Shown one piece after another: positions 44,493 through 53,816 of a stretch of 64,000 bases of DNA (positions are counted from its first letter, which is position 1; every line of letters begins with the position of its first letter). Both the position numbers and the translations under genes were made by a program. The DNA comes from Chlorogloeopsis sp. ULAP01. GTDB taxonomy: Bacteria > Cyanobacteriota > Cyanobacteriia > Cyanobacteriales > Nostocaceae. The stretch is from positions 242,848 through 306,847 of the forward strand of contig NZ_JAUDRH010000010.1 of assembly GCF_030381805.1 (NCBI RefSeq), given 5' to 3'. The notes beneath the pieces are model-generated. The model did not search any database and was not told the DNA's origin. It saw only the letters and a program-made list of their open reading frames with translations.

Positions 44493-45806
44493 TTACATTG
44501 TCAAAGATTGAGGGTTAGTCTCAATTAACTTTGCCAAATCTTGCAAGAATGCCGCAGCATGAGCACCATAAATGATACGGTGATCGCAAGTAATATTTAC
44601 CTGCATTTGTTGCTTGACGCCAAACATCCCGTCGGTTGTTGCCACCACTTGCGGACGAGATGCCCCAACTGCCAGGATAGAACCTTGTCCGGGCGGTAAG
44701 ATAGCATCAAATCTATCTACGCCAAACATTCCTAAATTCGATACTGTAAATGTGCCAGTACTGTACTCTTCTGGCTGTAGCTTTTTGGCTCTGGCGCGTT
44801 CAACCAAAGATTTCCAAGTCCGCGAAAGTGAGTATATATCTAACTGATCGGCATTCTGTAGAACAGGTGTAATCAATCCTCCATCATCCATTGCTACAGC
44901 TACAGCAACATTGATGCTAGAAGGATAGACAATTCTTTGGTCAGAATAGTTAGCGTTAATAAGTGGGTGTTTTTGCAATGTCACCGCTACAGCTTTTGCC
45001 AATAGCGCCGTCATTGTCACGCCCTTAGACTTAATTTGTTTATAAAGCTTGTCTAGCGCATCGGTAGTAATATTGTAACCGACATGAATTACAGGCACGG
45101 AGAGGCTGGCTACCATATTCCGCGCTACAGCGTTCTGTAAGGTTGTTAAAGGTACAACTTGCCCAGGCACAGCAGCGACAGCTGGTGTAGGAGCAGGTGT
45201 TGGTTGGACAACGGAGGGTGGCGTGACTGGAGCCACTGCCGGTGTAACAGGGGTAGCGGTAGCAGGTTGGGTGCTAACTTTGCCAGAAGCCGCTTCTACA
45301 TCTTCGGCTACAATACGACCGTGAGGACCACTGCCAGAAATACCAGTCAAATCAACCTTCAGTTCCTTGGCTAATTTGCGGGCGCGGGGTGAAGCCACAG
45401 TCCTCCCGGAACGGTTGTTAGAGCCATTTTGGGTTGCTACTGCGGTTGTTGCTACTGCGGCTGTGTCTGCCGTTTGTCCAGGAGCAGTGGCTGCGGTAGT
45501 TTGGGATTTGGCTGTACCAGCGCCTTGATTTTGGGCAACAGACTTGGCTGTTTCAATTTCGGCTTCGGTTTCTGCCAAAAGAGCGATCGCCGCTCCCACG
45601 GAGGCGGATTCACCAGCTTGCACTAGGATGTGGGCTAGATAACCTTCATAAAATGATTCCACATCCATGTCTGCCTTATCCGACTCGACAACTACCACTG
45701 TTTCGCCTTTTTCCACTTTATCGCCTGGAGATTTTACCCATGAGACGATTTTACCTTCGGTCATGGTGGAACTAAGCGCCGGCATGAATACTTCGTGAAT
45801 GCTCAT
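44493..45806 (-). CDS. pdhC: Dihydrolipoamide acetyltransferase, pyruvate dehydrogenase E2
   Basis: 437 residues. One lipoyl domain (lipoyl-Lys in VVVESDKADMDVESF, about residue 44), an Ala/Thr-rich linker, a peripheral-subunit-binding domain (VASPRARKLAKELKVDLTGI, about 135-155), a Pro/Ala/Val linker, and the catalytic domain ending NITCDHRIIYGAHAAAFLQDL with the active His. The Tyr after DHRII replaces the usual Asp, as in plastid-type E2. It transfers acetyl groups to CoA. The gene has its own terminator; E1 and E3 are not nearby. Confidence 0.94.
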   Translation of the reverse strand: MSIHEVFMPALSSTMTEGKIVSWVKSPGDKVEKGETVVVVESDKADMDVESFYEGYLAHILVQAGESASVGAAIALLAETEAEIETAKSVAQNQGAGTAKSQTTAATAPGQTADTAAVATTAVATQNGSNNRSGRTVASPRARKLAKELKVDLTGISGSGPHGRIVAEDVEAASGKVSTQPATATPVTPAVAPVTPPSVVQPTPAPTPAVAAVPGQVVPLTTLQNAVARNMVASLSVPVIHVGYNITTDALDKLYKQIKSKGVTMTALLAKAVAVTLQKHPLINANYSDQRIVYPSSINVAVAVAMDDGGLITPVLQNADQLDIYSLSRTWKSLVERARAKKLQPEEYSTGTFTVSNLGMFGVDRFDAILPPGQGSILAVGASRPQVVATTDGMFGVKQQMQVNITCDHRIIYGAHAAAFLQDLAKLIETNPQSLTM

Positions 45807-46041
45807 AGGGAGTTTGGCGAATCGATAATTTATGGACTTTAACAGCTTTTTTCAGATCGAATTGTAGCTTGAGGTGAGACGAGAGGAACAATTCTATTAC
45901 CTAATGGTCTATTAATTTGTATTTCTTATCACGACTGTGGTGATGGAAACATTTACTCAACAGCAAGAGGAAATCTGGCATCCCGCAATCTAAAATTCAA
46001 GATTGATAACTAAACTGTTGGAAAGTGCTTTTTAATTTTTT

Positions 46042-46557
46042 ATGTCGGCAAAGTCAAAGATTTTGGCCATTCTGGTACTCAGTTTCTTTGCCACTGCTGC
46101 CGGAGTTTATATAACTCACCGCCAGCAATCTGTACAATTTACTGTTAATGGGCAACAGCAGCACCTTTCTGCTGCCGTCTCAGCTCAAGAACTAGTGGCA
46201 AATCCAGAGCGGGCTAACTATAAAACTATACCTCTCGATAGCATCAAGTCGGTTCTCCAAGGCAGCGATCCTGCTGCCCTCGCCCTTGATGCTTTTGACA
46301 TTGTGGAATCAGAACGAGGAACCCGCAAAGTAGAGGTATCTTATCCGCAACCGAATCAGGCATTGGTGACGATTACTAAAACCAAGGAGAAAAGGAATCC
46401 TGGAAATGCAGTTAAGTATCGAGTAGAATTGACAAGCTTTGGGCGATCGCTGCTTGCTAGCTCACCACCTTTGTGGCAGATTACTTGGGCTGGTTCTCAA
46501 GAAAAATGTTTTGTAAATCAAGGCAAGCAGAAGTTAGCAATGGCTGCCTGCCAATAG
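46042..46557 (+). CDS. Single-pass membrane or exported hypothetical protein
   Basis: 171 residues. A hydrophobic segment (about 7-26) is followed by a soluble domain with QSVQFTVNGQQQHLSAAVSA and two C-terminal Cys (QEKCFVNQGK, MAACQ). No recognised domain. The gene is monocistronic and followed by repeat-rich DNA. Confidence 0.65.
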   Translation: MSAKSKILAILVLSFFATAAGVYITHRQQSVQFTVNGQQQHLSAAVSAQELVANPERANYKTIPLDSIKSVLQGSDPAALALDAFDIVESERGTRKVEVSYPQPNQALVTITKTKEKRNPGNAVKYRVELTSFGRSLLASSPPLWQITWAGSQEKCFVNQGKQKLAMAACQ

Positions 46558-46612
46558 TGGCCCAAAGTAGGAGTAGCAAAAATGTAAGTAGTGAGGAGCA
46601 ATCAGGTGTGAT

Positions 46613-46734
46613 GTGAGGAGTTTTCAATTAACAGTTATCAGTTCTCAGTCATCAGTTAGCAGTTATCAGTTATCAATAGAAAGACAAACATACTGTTCCC
46701 TGTTCCCTGTTCCCTGTTCCCTATTAAAAGTTCC
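46613..46734. repeat. Short tandem repeats (CAGTTATCAGT and GTTCCCT heptamers)
   Basis: CAGTTATCAGTT-type units at about 46625-46677 and four GTTCCCT-like heptamers at about 46693-46725. This matches the short tandem repeats known from Nostoc-type genomes. Confidence 0.8.
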
Positions 46735-47184
46735 TCAAATATCGCCGCGAATTTCTTCTACAACGCCGTCGCGTAGCACGATTTCGACCTGCATTTTACT
46801 AATTAAGTTATCCCCCGGTTCGATCCGGAAAAAGCCTTCCATTTGAAATTGGTTGACTTCTTGATCTAACTCTAAAAGCTGCACTTGCTGTAAATTTTGC
46901 AGACTTTGGTTTTTCTGCTCTAGCAGTTCGCTTTTCTTTTGATTGACTTGAAATTGGATATTTTCAATTTGTTGGAGAGTTTGAGGCCCAGGCGGTTGCA
47001 GGCTTTGTTTTTGAATTTCTGCAACCGCTCGTTGTCCTTGGATGTCCAACTGTTGCAATTGCTGATCAGTTTGGTTGATTTGCGCTTGCAGTTGCTGCTG
47101 CACTTCCTCTTTCCATAGAGGAGTGACAATGGCTTTAACGTTGACGACGCGTTTTAGAAGCAGTTGAGGCTTGGAGACATCCAT
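46735..47184 (-). CDS. YlqD-family coiled-coil protein
   Basis: 149 residues. LLLKRVVNVKAIVTPLWKEE at the start, a Gln-rich coiled coil (about 25-115) and the C-terminal FFRIEPGDNLISKMQVEIVL then VVEEIRGDI match the YlqD family. Function is unknown. It lies downstream of the acyl-ACP synthetase gene with a 40-bp gap on the same strand, so the two probably share a transcript. Confidence 0.85.
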   Translation of the reverse strand: MDVSKPQLLLKRVVNVKAIVTPLWKEEVQQQLQAQINQTDQQLQQLDIQGQRAVAEIQKQSLQPPGPQTLQQIENIQFQVNQKKSELLEQKNQSLQNLQQVQLLELDQEVNQFQMEGFFRIEPGDNLISKMQVEIVLRDGVVEEIRGDI

Positions 47185-47223
47185 AAAGGGTTGAAGTTAA
47201 CTTTAAAGTTTGCAGTGGACTGA

Positions 47224-49200
47224 CTAGGCAAACATTCCGTTAATGATATCGCGATAGTGTTCCATCACGACATGGCGCTTAATACTTAGCTTTTGTGTCA
47301 TCATGCCATTTTCAACTGAAAACGGCTCCAGAATTAACTTGAACGGGCCAATGCGATCATCCGGTCTATAGCCGGGGCGATTTTGCACTTCCCGATTCAA
47401 TTCTTGCCTAAATAAATCCTGGATTATTTTACTCTCCAGATTAATTGTTTGACTGGTGCCTGAAGTCACAATTTTATCTTCTATACAGAGTTGAAGATTC
47501 TGACTTTGCGCCCATTTTTCTAGAGCTTCTAGATTGGGGACAATTAAAGCACCCAGATTTTTTTGATCTTGTCCGACAAGCATGATCTGATCGATGTAGG
47601 GCGATCGCACACAAGCATCCTCAATCGGTTGTGGTTCGATATTCTCCCCATTTGTTAATACAATCGTATCTTTTGCTCGTCCGGTTAGAATCAAGTCGTT
47701 TTGCGGTGTCACCCAGCCCAAGTCACCACTATCAAACCAACCTTCAGAATCGATCGCTTTAGCTGTTGCTTCAGGGTTTTGATAATAACCTTGCATAATT
47801 TGCGGGCCTCGTAGCAAAACCAATCCTTTTTCCCCTGTCGGTAGAGGTTGACGAGTTTCAGGATTGACGATTTTGACTTCTGTAGCTGGTATTGGTTGTC
47901 CAGCCGAGCCACGTAAATTTCGCCAATACCGCCGTGCATGAGTAACGGGAGAAGTTTCTGTTAATCCGTAGCCGACTAAAATCTCAACTCCAATTATTTC
48001 AAAAAAGTCATCGATATGCTTGGGAAGCGCACCACCACCGCTAATCATTTGCTTGATTCTTCCCCCGGTTGCCTCCTTAACTTTTTTGTAAACTAAACGT
48101 TCGCCTGAAGCATGTAGAGCTTCTAAAGCAGCAGCTTGCGTAACGGCAGCTAACCGCTCTCCAAAAGAAGGATTGAGCTTGAGTAAATTCAAACCCTCGG
48201 CTGTTCGCCGCGCTTTGATATATTTTTCACTAATACCAAAAAAGAAATTTATTAGGCGTTGCCGAGAAGCTGGTTGCTCGCGAAACTGTTTTTGCACTCC
48301 TTCGTAAATAGACTCTAAAAGGCGCGGTACAGCGATAATGTAATGAGGTTTAAATTTTTTTAAATCCTGCTTGATCGAGCGCAGGTTAGTATACACTTGC
48401 GTACAACCTAACGAAAGTAAGAAATACTCAGCACTGCGTTCGTAGCTGTGCCAAGTGGGGAGAATACTCAGAACCATGTCTCCTGGTTGTGGTTGCACTA
48501 TTGCGCCTAACGTAGTTACTTGATGCAACAAGTTACCATGACTGAGCATTACACCTTTAGGTTTGCCTGTAGTCCCAGATGTGTAAATTAATGTTGCCAG
48601 TTGATTGCGAGTTTGTTTGACTGGCTCTAAAGTATTTTGCGCCCCAATTTCCATCAATTGGGGAAAAGAATAAACTTTCAAAGTTTCTGCTTCTGGAGGA
48701 GCTTCATCTGAAAGCAAGATGACTAATTGAATTGGTAGCTCATCAAGACGTTCCCATAACTTCTGGAGTGTCTTTAAGTCTTCTACTACCAAGGTTGTGC
48801 TGCCGCTATTTGCGAGGATATATAGCAGTTCTTCTCGCTCGGCTTGGGAGCTACGCACTGCATTCACTGCTCCAGCAGTCATCATGCCTTGATCGGCAAT
48901 AAACCAACGCGGGCTATTGTCAGAAATTAGGGAAATGCGATCGCCTGCTTTGACTCCCAACGCCTGCAAGCCCGCCGCAAATTGCTGAATTTTTTGACAT
49001 AGCTGAGTATAAGTCAGGACTACTTCGCTTTGAGCATGAGGATCGTGTAGGGCAACAGTATTACCAAATTTTTGTGCTGCTAATGGCCAAATCTCTGGTA
49101 ACGACTCAATGTTTGAGTAATCAGGTAAACGCTTAATTAATTGGCGTTCTCGTTCCGAAATATTGTCAAGAAAAGAATTTTCCACAGAAGTTTTTAACAT
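47224..49200 (-). CDS. aas: Long-chain acyl-ACP/acyl-CoA synthetase (AMP-binding)
   Basis: 658 residues. The P-loop-like LIYTSGTTGKPKGVMLSHGN (about residue 205-224), YGLTETSPV and the adenylate-site SGDLGWVTPQNDLILTGRAK are AMP-binding-family motifs. The N-terminal GNTVALHDPHAQSEVVLTYT resembles the Synechocystis acyl-ACP synthetase (slr1609). It activates free fatty acids for recycling into lipids. The Lys of the C-terminal catalytic loop was not individually assigned. Confidence 0.9.
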   Translation of the reverse strand: MLKTSVENSFLDNISERERQLIKRLPDYSNIESLPEIWPLAAQKFGNTVALHDPHAQSEVVLTYTQLCQKIQQFAAGLQALGVKAGDRISLISDNSPRWFIADQGMMTAGAVNAVRSSQAEREELLYILANSGSTTLVVEDLKTLQKLWERLDELPIQLVILLSDEAPPEAETLKVYSFPQLMEIGAQNTLEPVKQTRNQLATLIYTSGTTGKPKGVMLSHGNLLHQVTTLGAIVQPQPGDMVLSILPTWHSYERSAEYFLLSLGCTQVYTNLRSIKQDLKKFKPHYIIAVPRLLESIYEGVQKQFREQPASRQRLINFFFGISEKYIKARRTAEGLNLLKLNPSFGERLAAVTQAAALEALHASGERLVYKKVKEATGGRIKQMISGGGALPKHIDDFFEIIGVEILVGYGLTETSPVTHARRYWRNLRGSAGQPIPATEVKIVNPETRQPLPTGEKGLVLLRGPQIMQGYYQNPEATAKAIDSEGWFDSGDLGWVTPQNDLILTGRAKDTIVLTNGENIEPQPIEDACVRSPYIDQIMLVGQDQKNLGALIVPNLEALEKWAQSQNLQLCIEDKIVTSGTSQTINLESKIIQDLFRQELNREVQNRPGYRPDDRIGPFKLILEPFSVENGMMTQKLSIKRHVVMEHYRDIINGMFA

Positions 49201-49457
49201 AACACCCTATCCTAAGTAATCAGGAAACTATTTTTATAGCTGATGTTGCTATACAGCTAAAATAACCAACCTCAATCGATACAAGGCCATTTGTCTCAAT
49301 AAAATTTGCATTATTAATGTAAATATATAAATAAATCTATAGTATGATTAAATAGTATAGAGAAAATGTAATGCTAAGTTTATTTTTGGTTGGTTATGTA
49401 AACTTGATTCCCAACTAAAAGCAGTAGACGCCTATGACGCAAAAGAGGTGATTATCT

Positions 49458-49706
49458 ATGGATTGGATAGATTCAATATTACTGACAACTGCCAGTACTG
49501 TTGTTTGCATGATGTTTCCCAAGCTTTTAAGCATTGTTCTTCATCCAAAAGCCAAAGGAACTAAATTCGTAAAGGCTATTTCCACTTCGCAAAAAGCCAA
49601 ATACGAAGTCACTACCTTTCCTTATTGCATATCTTACGCGTTGACAGGTAGCCCGTCATGTAAATTTAGCCCTCATTTCTGTAGCAAATGCTCTGCTAAT
49701 GGATGA
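49458..49706 (+). CDS. Small single-span membrane protein, paralogue A
   Basis: 82 residues. AGAGGTGAT lies before the ATG. Residues 5-28 (DSILLTTASTVVCMMFPKLL) are hydrophobic and closely match paralogue B. The tail runs 25 residues past the point where B stops (KYEVTTFPY versus KEVPSYP then stop), with several Cys (SPSCKF, HFCSKCS). Either A gained a Cys-rich tail or it lost its stop codon. Function unknown. Confidence 0.65.
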   Translation: MDWIDSILLTTASTVVCMMFPKLLSIVLHPKAKGTKFVKAISTSQKAKYEVTTFPYCISYALTGSPSCKFSPHFCSKCSANG

Positions 49707-49736
49707 GCGAATAGAACACGAACTAAAGTGAACATC

Positions 49737-49778
49737 AAGAAGCCCGCTCTCTTTAAAGAAGTCGGGCTTCTAATTTTT
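49737..49778 (+). terminator. Rho-independent terminator after paralogue A
   Basis: AGAAGCCCG pairs with CGGGCTTCT across a 16-base interval and is followed by AATTTTTT. It separates the two small paralogues into different transcripts. The rest of 49707-50061 is AT-rich without a gene. Confidence 0.8.
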
Positions 49779-50061
49779 TCAATTTTATTATCCCATGCTG
49801 TCTATGGATATTATTAATTATTCCAATAAACATAGACATTGTTTTTTTATCTAAACTATGGGAACATATAACCAAAATCGAAAAATCACACTACTATTTT
49901 AACTTGGGAATCATTATAAATAGTTTTCACGTTGATACAAAACTAAATCTTAAACACAACTTATATAAGCTAAAAGAAATTCAAAAGTTCACATTTTACT
50001 ATTATTAAATTTTTATTGAAGAATAGATAGATAGACACAATTTTTGAAAGGGGAATTATAT

Positions 50062-50229
50062 ATGTCTTTAACAGATGGTTTATTCCTAACACTTGTTAGT
50101 ACTGTTGTATGTCTTGCCTTCCCCAAGTTGTTATCGATGATTATGAGCGCGAAAAGTAAGCCTACTGAACCTTCGCCAACTCTCTCTGCACCACAAGAGT
50201 CTGGCAAGGAAGTACCTAGCTACCCTTAA
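50062..50229 (+). CDS. Small single-span membrane protein, paralogue B
   Basis: 55 residues from the ATG at 50062 with AAAGGGGAA upstream. The hydrophobic part LFLTLVSTVVCLAFPKLLSM is strongly similar to paralogue A, including the STVVC and FPKLLS motifs. A Ser/Pro-rich tail follows. Function unknown. The two genes are tandem duplicates, each with its own ribosome site and terminator. Confidence 0.7.
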   Translation: MSLTDGLFLTLVSTVVCLAFPKLLSMIMSAKSKPTEPSPTLSAPQESGKEVPSYP

Positions 50230-50267
50230 TAACTAATTCTTAAGTCCGTAAATGTATTTCTAAAAAC

Positions 50268-50332
50268 ACATATCCCCGACTTCTTGTAGACACCCGTAGG
50301 ATGGCTTCCCGGAGAGTAGAAATCGGGGATAT
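50268..50332. terminator. Long hairpin between paralogue B and recQ
   Basis: ATATCCCCGACTTCT and AGAAATCGGGGATAT enclose a GC-rich dispersed-repeat fragment (CCCGTAGGATGGCTTCCC). It may end both convergent genes. Confidence 0.55.
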
Positions 50333-50356
50333 TGAAATTTTGAGTTATTGATAGTA

Positions 50357-52513
50357 TTACTTGCGGCTTTGCTGTCGCCATTTACCTCTAACTAGTCGAA
50401 TTTCATCAAAACTATAGCTTTCACCCAAATACTCTTTAATAAGAGTTAGAGAAATATCTCCGAGAATCTCGAAAACCTGCCAAATTTTTTGCTGCTTTTC
50501 TAGGGGAACCAATTGGTTTATATCTATTAATTGGTTCTTCTCTATTAAATCGCAAAGATGACGAATGATGGTTGTCGGACGAAGATTGCGTTTCTCGGCT
50601 ATTTCGGTAATGCTTAAACCTTGTTGATACAACTGTAATGTTTGTAGTTCTGTAGTTGAAGGTAAGTCAAGAAAATCGGTGGCATTGATTTGCTGTTGTT
50701 GTAAGCCAAATTCTTGGCAGTAGTTGCAAATTTCGGTAATAAATTTTTCGCCATACTGGCTAAGTTTATGACTACCTACGCCTGAAAGTTTGCCGAAAGC
50801 TTCTTTGGTTTGAGGTTTGCTCTGTGCCATTAACTTCAATGTAGAATCGGAAAAAATTACGTAAGGTGGCACAGATTGTTCATCAGCAAGTTTTTTCCGA
50901 AGCGATCGCAACTTCTGCAATAGCATTTCTGCCTCTGTTGCTCTCGTAGTTTCTTCATTCCAAGTAATCTTTTGTAATATGGGAACGGCAATAGATACTT
51001 GCCGCTGTCGCCGCATCACTTCCCAACTCAAGGAATTAAGTTTCAAGACTGCGTAACCATCGCTAGTTTGTTCTAGTAAGCCTTGATGTAAAAGAGAACG
51101 TCCGAGCAAACGCCACTCTTCTATACCTCTATCTTTACCAATGCCGTAAGTCGAAAGTTTGTCGTGTTCGTATTGGCTAATTTTTTGAGTTTTTGCTCCC
51201 CGCAATACATCTATAATGTGGCCTATGCCAAATTTTTCTTTACAACGCGCCACACAAGATAAAAATTTCATTGCTTCTACTGTCCAATCTTCTATTGGTT
51301 TAGGGTAAAGGCAGTTGTCGCAATTATTACAATTACCTGTAAATCGCTCTCCAAAATAACCGAGTTGAATAGTTCGGCGGCAGTCTGTACCTTCTGCATA
51401 ATCAATCATTTGCCGCAATTGTTGTTTGGCAATTAATTGTTCTTGAGAGTCGCTTTTTTGACTGATGAGATACTCAATTGTTTTGACGTCACCATAGCTA
51501 TAGAAAAGCGTACAGCGCGAAGCTTCTCCATCTCTACCTGCTCTGCCAGATTCTTGATAATAACTTTCTAAATTACGGGGAATATCAAAGTGAATCACAA
51601 ACCGCACATCCGGTTTATTAATTCCCATGCCAAAGGCAATAGTTGCCACCATTACGCGCACATCATCGCAAATAAACCGAGTTTGATTTTGACTACGTTC
51701 TTCGTCTGTTAAACCGGCGTGGTAGGGTAGTGCCGAAACTTTATCATGCTGAAGTTTAAAAGTAAGTTCATCAACTTTTTTGCGCGTCAAGCAATAAATA
51801 ATTCCTGAACCTTCTGTCTCACGGATCAACTCCAACAGTTCAGCGTAAGAATTCTTTTTTTTATTACGGACTTCGTAGTAAAGATTTTGACGATTAAAGC
51901 TAGCGACGTGGATGCTAGCTTCTTTCAATCCTAGTTGTTGAATAATATCAATACGAACGCGATCGGTTGCTGTGGCAGTGAGCGCCCAAACTGGAATATC
52001 AGGGTAACGTTTCCGTAGCGAAATTAACTGACGGTATTCTGGGCGAAAGTCATGCCCCCACTCGGAAACACAGTGTGCTTCATCTATGGCAATGGCAGAA
52101 ATACTGACTTGATCATGTACTAAATCGAGAAATGGCAGAAATCTTTCACTGAGGAGACGTTCGGGAGCAACGTAGAGTAATTTGACTTTACCGCCCAAGA
52201 TATATTGTTCGCGCGATCGCGTCTGATAAAAGTTGAGACTGCTATTAAGAAACGTTGCAGCAATACCATTTTTTCGCAGTGCTTCGACTTGATCTTGCAT
52301 CAAAGCGATTAAAGGCGACACTACCACAGTTAGACCTTTTTTGATTAATGCTGGTAGCTGAAAACACAGTGATTTGCCCCCACCAGTCGGCATGATAATA
52401 AGTAGATCCCGATTAGAGAGCGCATCTTCAATAACTTGCTGTTGTCCGGGGCGAAAATTATCGTAGCCGAAGTGATATTTGAGCGCTTTTTCTAAATTGG
52501 GAGATTGAGACAT
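50357..52513 (-). CDS. recQ: RecQ-type ATP-dependent DNA helicase
   Basis: 718 residues from the ATG at 52513 (MSQSPNLEKALKYHFGYDNF); a longer in-frame start at 52576 lies in the duplicated flank. Walker A is MPTGGGKSLCFQLPA, the box II motif is DEAHCVSEWGHDFRPEY, then QESGRAGRDGEASRC. A zinc-binding region CNNCDNC, an HRDC-like domain (LSGVGSHKLSQYGEKFITEI) and a C-terminal HTH (ITEIAEKRNLRPTTIIRHL) follow. It unwinds recombination intermediates. The start codon is copied in a 199-bp duplication at 53426-53624. Confidence 0.93.
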   Translation of the reverse strand: MSQSPNLEKALKYHFGYDNFRPGQQQVIEDALSNRDLLIIMPTGGGKSLCFQLPALIKKGLTVVVSPLIALMQDQVEALRKNGIAATFLNSSLNFYQTRSREQYILGGKVKLLYVAPERLLSERFLPFLDLVHDQVSISAIAIDEAHCVSEWGHDFRPEYRQLISLRKRYPDIPVWALTATATDRVRIDIIQQLGLKEASIHVASFNRQNLYYEVRNKKKNSYAELLELIRETEGSGIIYCLTRKKVDELTFKLQHDKVSALPYHAGLTDEERSQNQTRFICDDVRVMVATIAFGMGINKPDVRFVIHFDIPRNLESYYQESGRAGRDGEASRCTLFYSYGDVKTIEYLISQKSDSQEQLIAKQQLRQMIDYAEGTDCRRTIQLGYFGERFTGNCNNCDNCLYPKPIEDWTVEAMKFLSCVARCKEKFGIGHIIDVLRGAKTQKISQYEHDKLSTYGIGKDRGIEEWRLLGRSLLHQGLLEQTSDGYAVLKLNSLSWEVMRRQRQVSIAVPILQKITWNEETTRATEAEMLLQKLRSLRKKLADEQSVPPYVIFSDSTLKLMAQSKPQTKEAFGKLSGVGSHKLSQYGEKFITEICNYCQEFGLQQQQINATDFLDLPSTTELQTLQLYQQGLSITEIAEKRNLRPTTIIRHLCDLIEKNQLIDINQLVPLEKQQKIWQVFEILGDISLTLIKEYLGESYSFDEIRLVRGKWRQQSRK

Positions 52514-52709
52514 AGCGATCGCTTTTTTTGGGGCGTTCTGCGTGGGTAGTTGATAACAATAATTATAAAAGCACAAATAGTATGCTAGCTCCTCTGCGCC
52601 TTGGTTCCTCTGCGTGAATTAAAATATGTGCAGGCTTGACCGCAGTAAATCCACAAAATAAAGTAAAACCTTATTACTAGTGGAAAATTAAATACTTATG
52701 AACATAAAA
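52511..52709. repeat. 199-bp direct repeat, copy 1
   Basis: Runs from the recQ start codon through GCGATCGCTTTTTTT to ATGAACATAAAA. Copy 2 is at 53426-53624, the same length and nearly identical; the main differences are in the CTCTGCGCC segment. The two copies bracket the antitoxin/PIN module. Confidence 0.9.
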
Positions 52710-52722
52710 ATTGTTGTAACTA

Positions 52723-52956
52723 ATGACTACAAACACACACTTTAACGCTAAGGTCAACAACGGTAAAATCGAAATTCCAGTTGAGTATCAAGATGAGATA
52801 CGCAATGCTGAAATGGTGCAAATCACGATCTTGAAACCCACCTCAAAAAAGAAAGGCTTTCCCCAAACGGGCATCATCGCCCAGCTAACCGCAAATCCTA
52901 TCCAAGTTGCAGGATTTAAACCACTTACCAGAGAGGAAGCGAATGAACGCTGGTGA
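52723..52956 (+). CDS. Antitoxin of a PIN-type toxin-antitoxin module
   Basis: 77 residues. FNAKVNNGKIEIPVEYQDEI resembles an AbrB/MazE-like swapped-hairpin start. The C-terminal GFPQTGIIAQLTANPIQVAG followed by FKPLTREEANERW is a toxin-binding-type tail common in cyanobacterial antitoxins. The gene overlaps the PIN reading frame by 14 bases (ATG at 52943), the usual coupling. Its partner carries a nonsense codon. Family assignment is by pattern. Confidence 0.75.
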   Translation: MTTNTHFNAKVNNGKIEIPVEYQDEIRNAEMVQITILKPTSKKKGFPQTGIIAQLTANPIQVAGFKPLTREEANERW

Positions 52957-53392
52957 TGAGCCGAAGCGATGCTTTGTTGATTCAAATATTTGGCTATATC
53001 GTTTCATTTTGAATCCCAGCGATCCAAGTGCAATACAAAAGTAACAAATAGCCACAAGCATTACAAGTCAAGAAAACTTACTAGTTAGTACGCAAGTTAT
53101 CAATGAGATTTGTGCAAATTTAATCCGCAAAGCAGGTTTTGATAACTCACAGATTCAAAAACTAATTGAAGAATTTGCAGAAGGCTGTGAAATCTTGCCT
53201 GTCTCTCTAGAAACGCTTCAGTATGCAGTCAGATTGCGCGATCGCTACTTGCTTTCATTTTGGGATAGCCTCATCGTTGACAGTGCCGTTCTAGGGAAAG
53301 CAAGTATTCTTTACTCAGAAGATATGCAAAATGGATTAATTATCGAAAATACCTTACAAATTGTGAATCCATTTTTGGAGAGAAAGACATGA
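52943..53392 (+). pseudogene. PIN-domain toxin gene interrupted by an in-frame TAA
   Basis: One frame of 150 codons runs from ATG 52943 to TGA 53390-53392 with a single TAA at 53042-53044 (codon 34). All expected PIN acidic residues remain: Asp in CFVDSNIWLY (before the stop), Glu in VINEICANL, and Asp in WDSLIVDSAVLG. The lesion is therefore one substitution in an otherwise intact ribonuclease-type toxin. Without suppression only 33 residues are made and the toxin is dead. Confidence 0.85.
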
Positions 53393-53425
53393 ATCTAGAA
53401 ATTTACTAACCGACATCTACTGAAG

Positions 53426-53624
53426 CATGGCGATCGCTTTTTTTGGGGCGTTCTGCGTGAGTAGTTGATAACAATGATTATAAAAGCACAAATAGCATAC
53501 TAACTCCTCTGCGCCTGCGTGCTTCTGTGTGGATTAAAATATGTGCAGGCTTGACCGCAGTAAATCCACAAAATAAAGTAAAACCTTATTACTAGTGGAA
53601 AATTAAATACTTATGAACATAAAA
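53426..53624. repeat. 199-bp direct repeat, copy 2
   Basis: Matches 52511-52709, including the recQ start-codon end and the first four codons of hicB (ATGAACATAAAA). Here those codons open a functional hicB frame; in copy 1 they lead nowhere. Confidence 0.9.
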
Positions 53625-53816
53625 GTAGTATTAGAACCAAGTGATGAAGGTGGTTACACAGTTTTTGTTCCCTCACTTCCAGGCTGTATCAGTGAAGGGG
53701 AAACTATCGACGAATCACTAGAAAATATTCAAGAGGCAATACTGCTTTACCTAGAACCACTGGAAGAAGAATTGATATTTGAAGAGGGAGCTATAGTAAG
53801 GGAATTAGTGCTGTAA
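53613..53816 (+). CDS. hicB: HicB-family antitoxin
   Basis: 67 residues, short HicB type. EGGYTVFVPSLPGCISEGET with ESLENIQEAILLYLEPLEEE is the partial RNase H-like fold of HicB. It would bind and neutralise the HicA mRNA interferase encoded directly downstream, whose frame overlaps its 3' end. Its promoter region is the duplicated 199-bp segment. Confidence 0.9.
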   Translation: MNIKVVLEPSDEGGYTVFVPSLPGCISEGETIDESLENIQEAILLYLEPLEEELIFEEGAIVRELVL

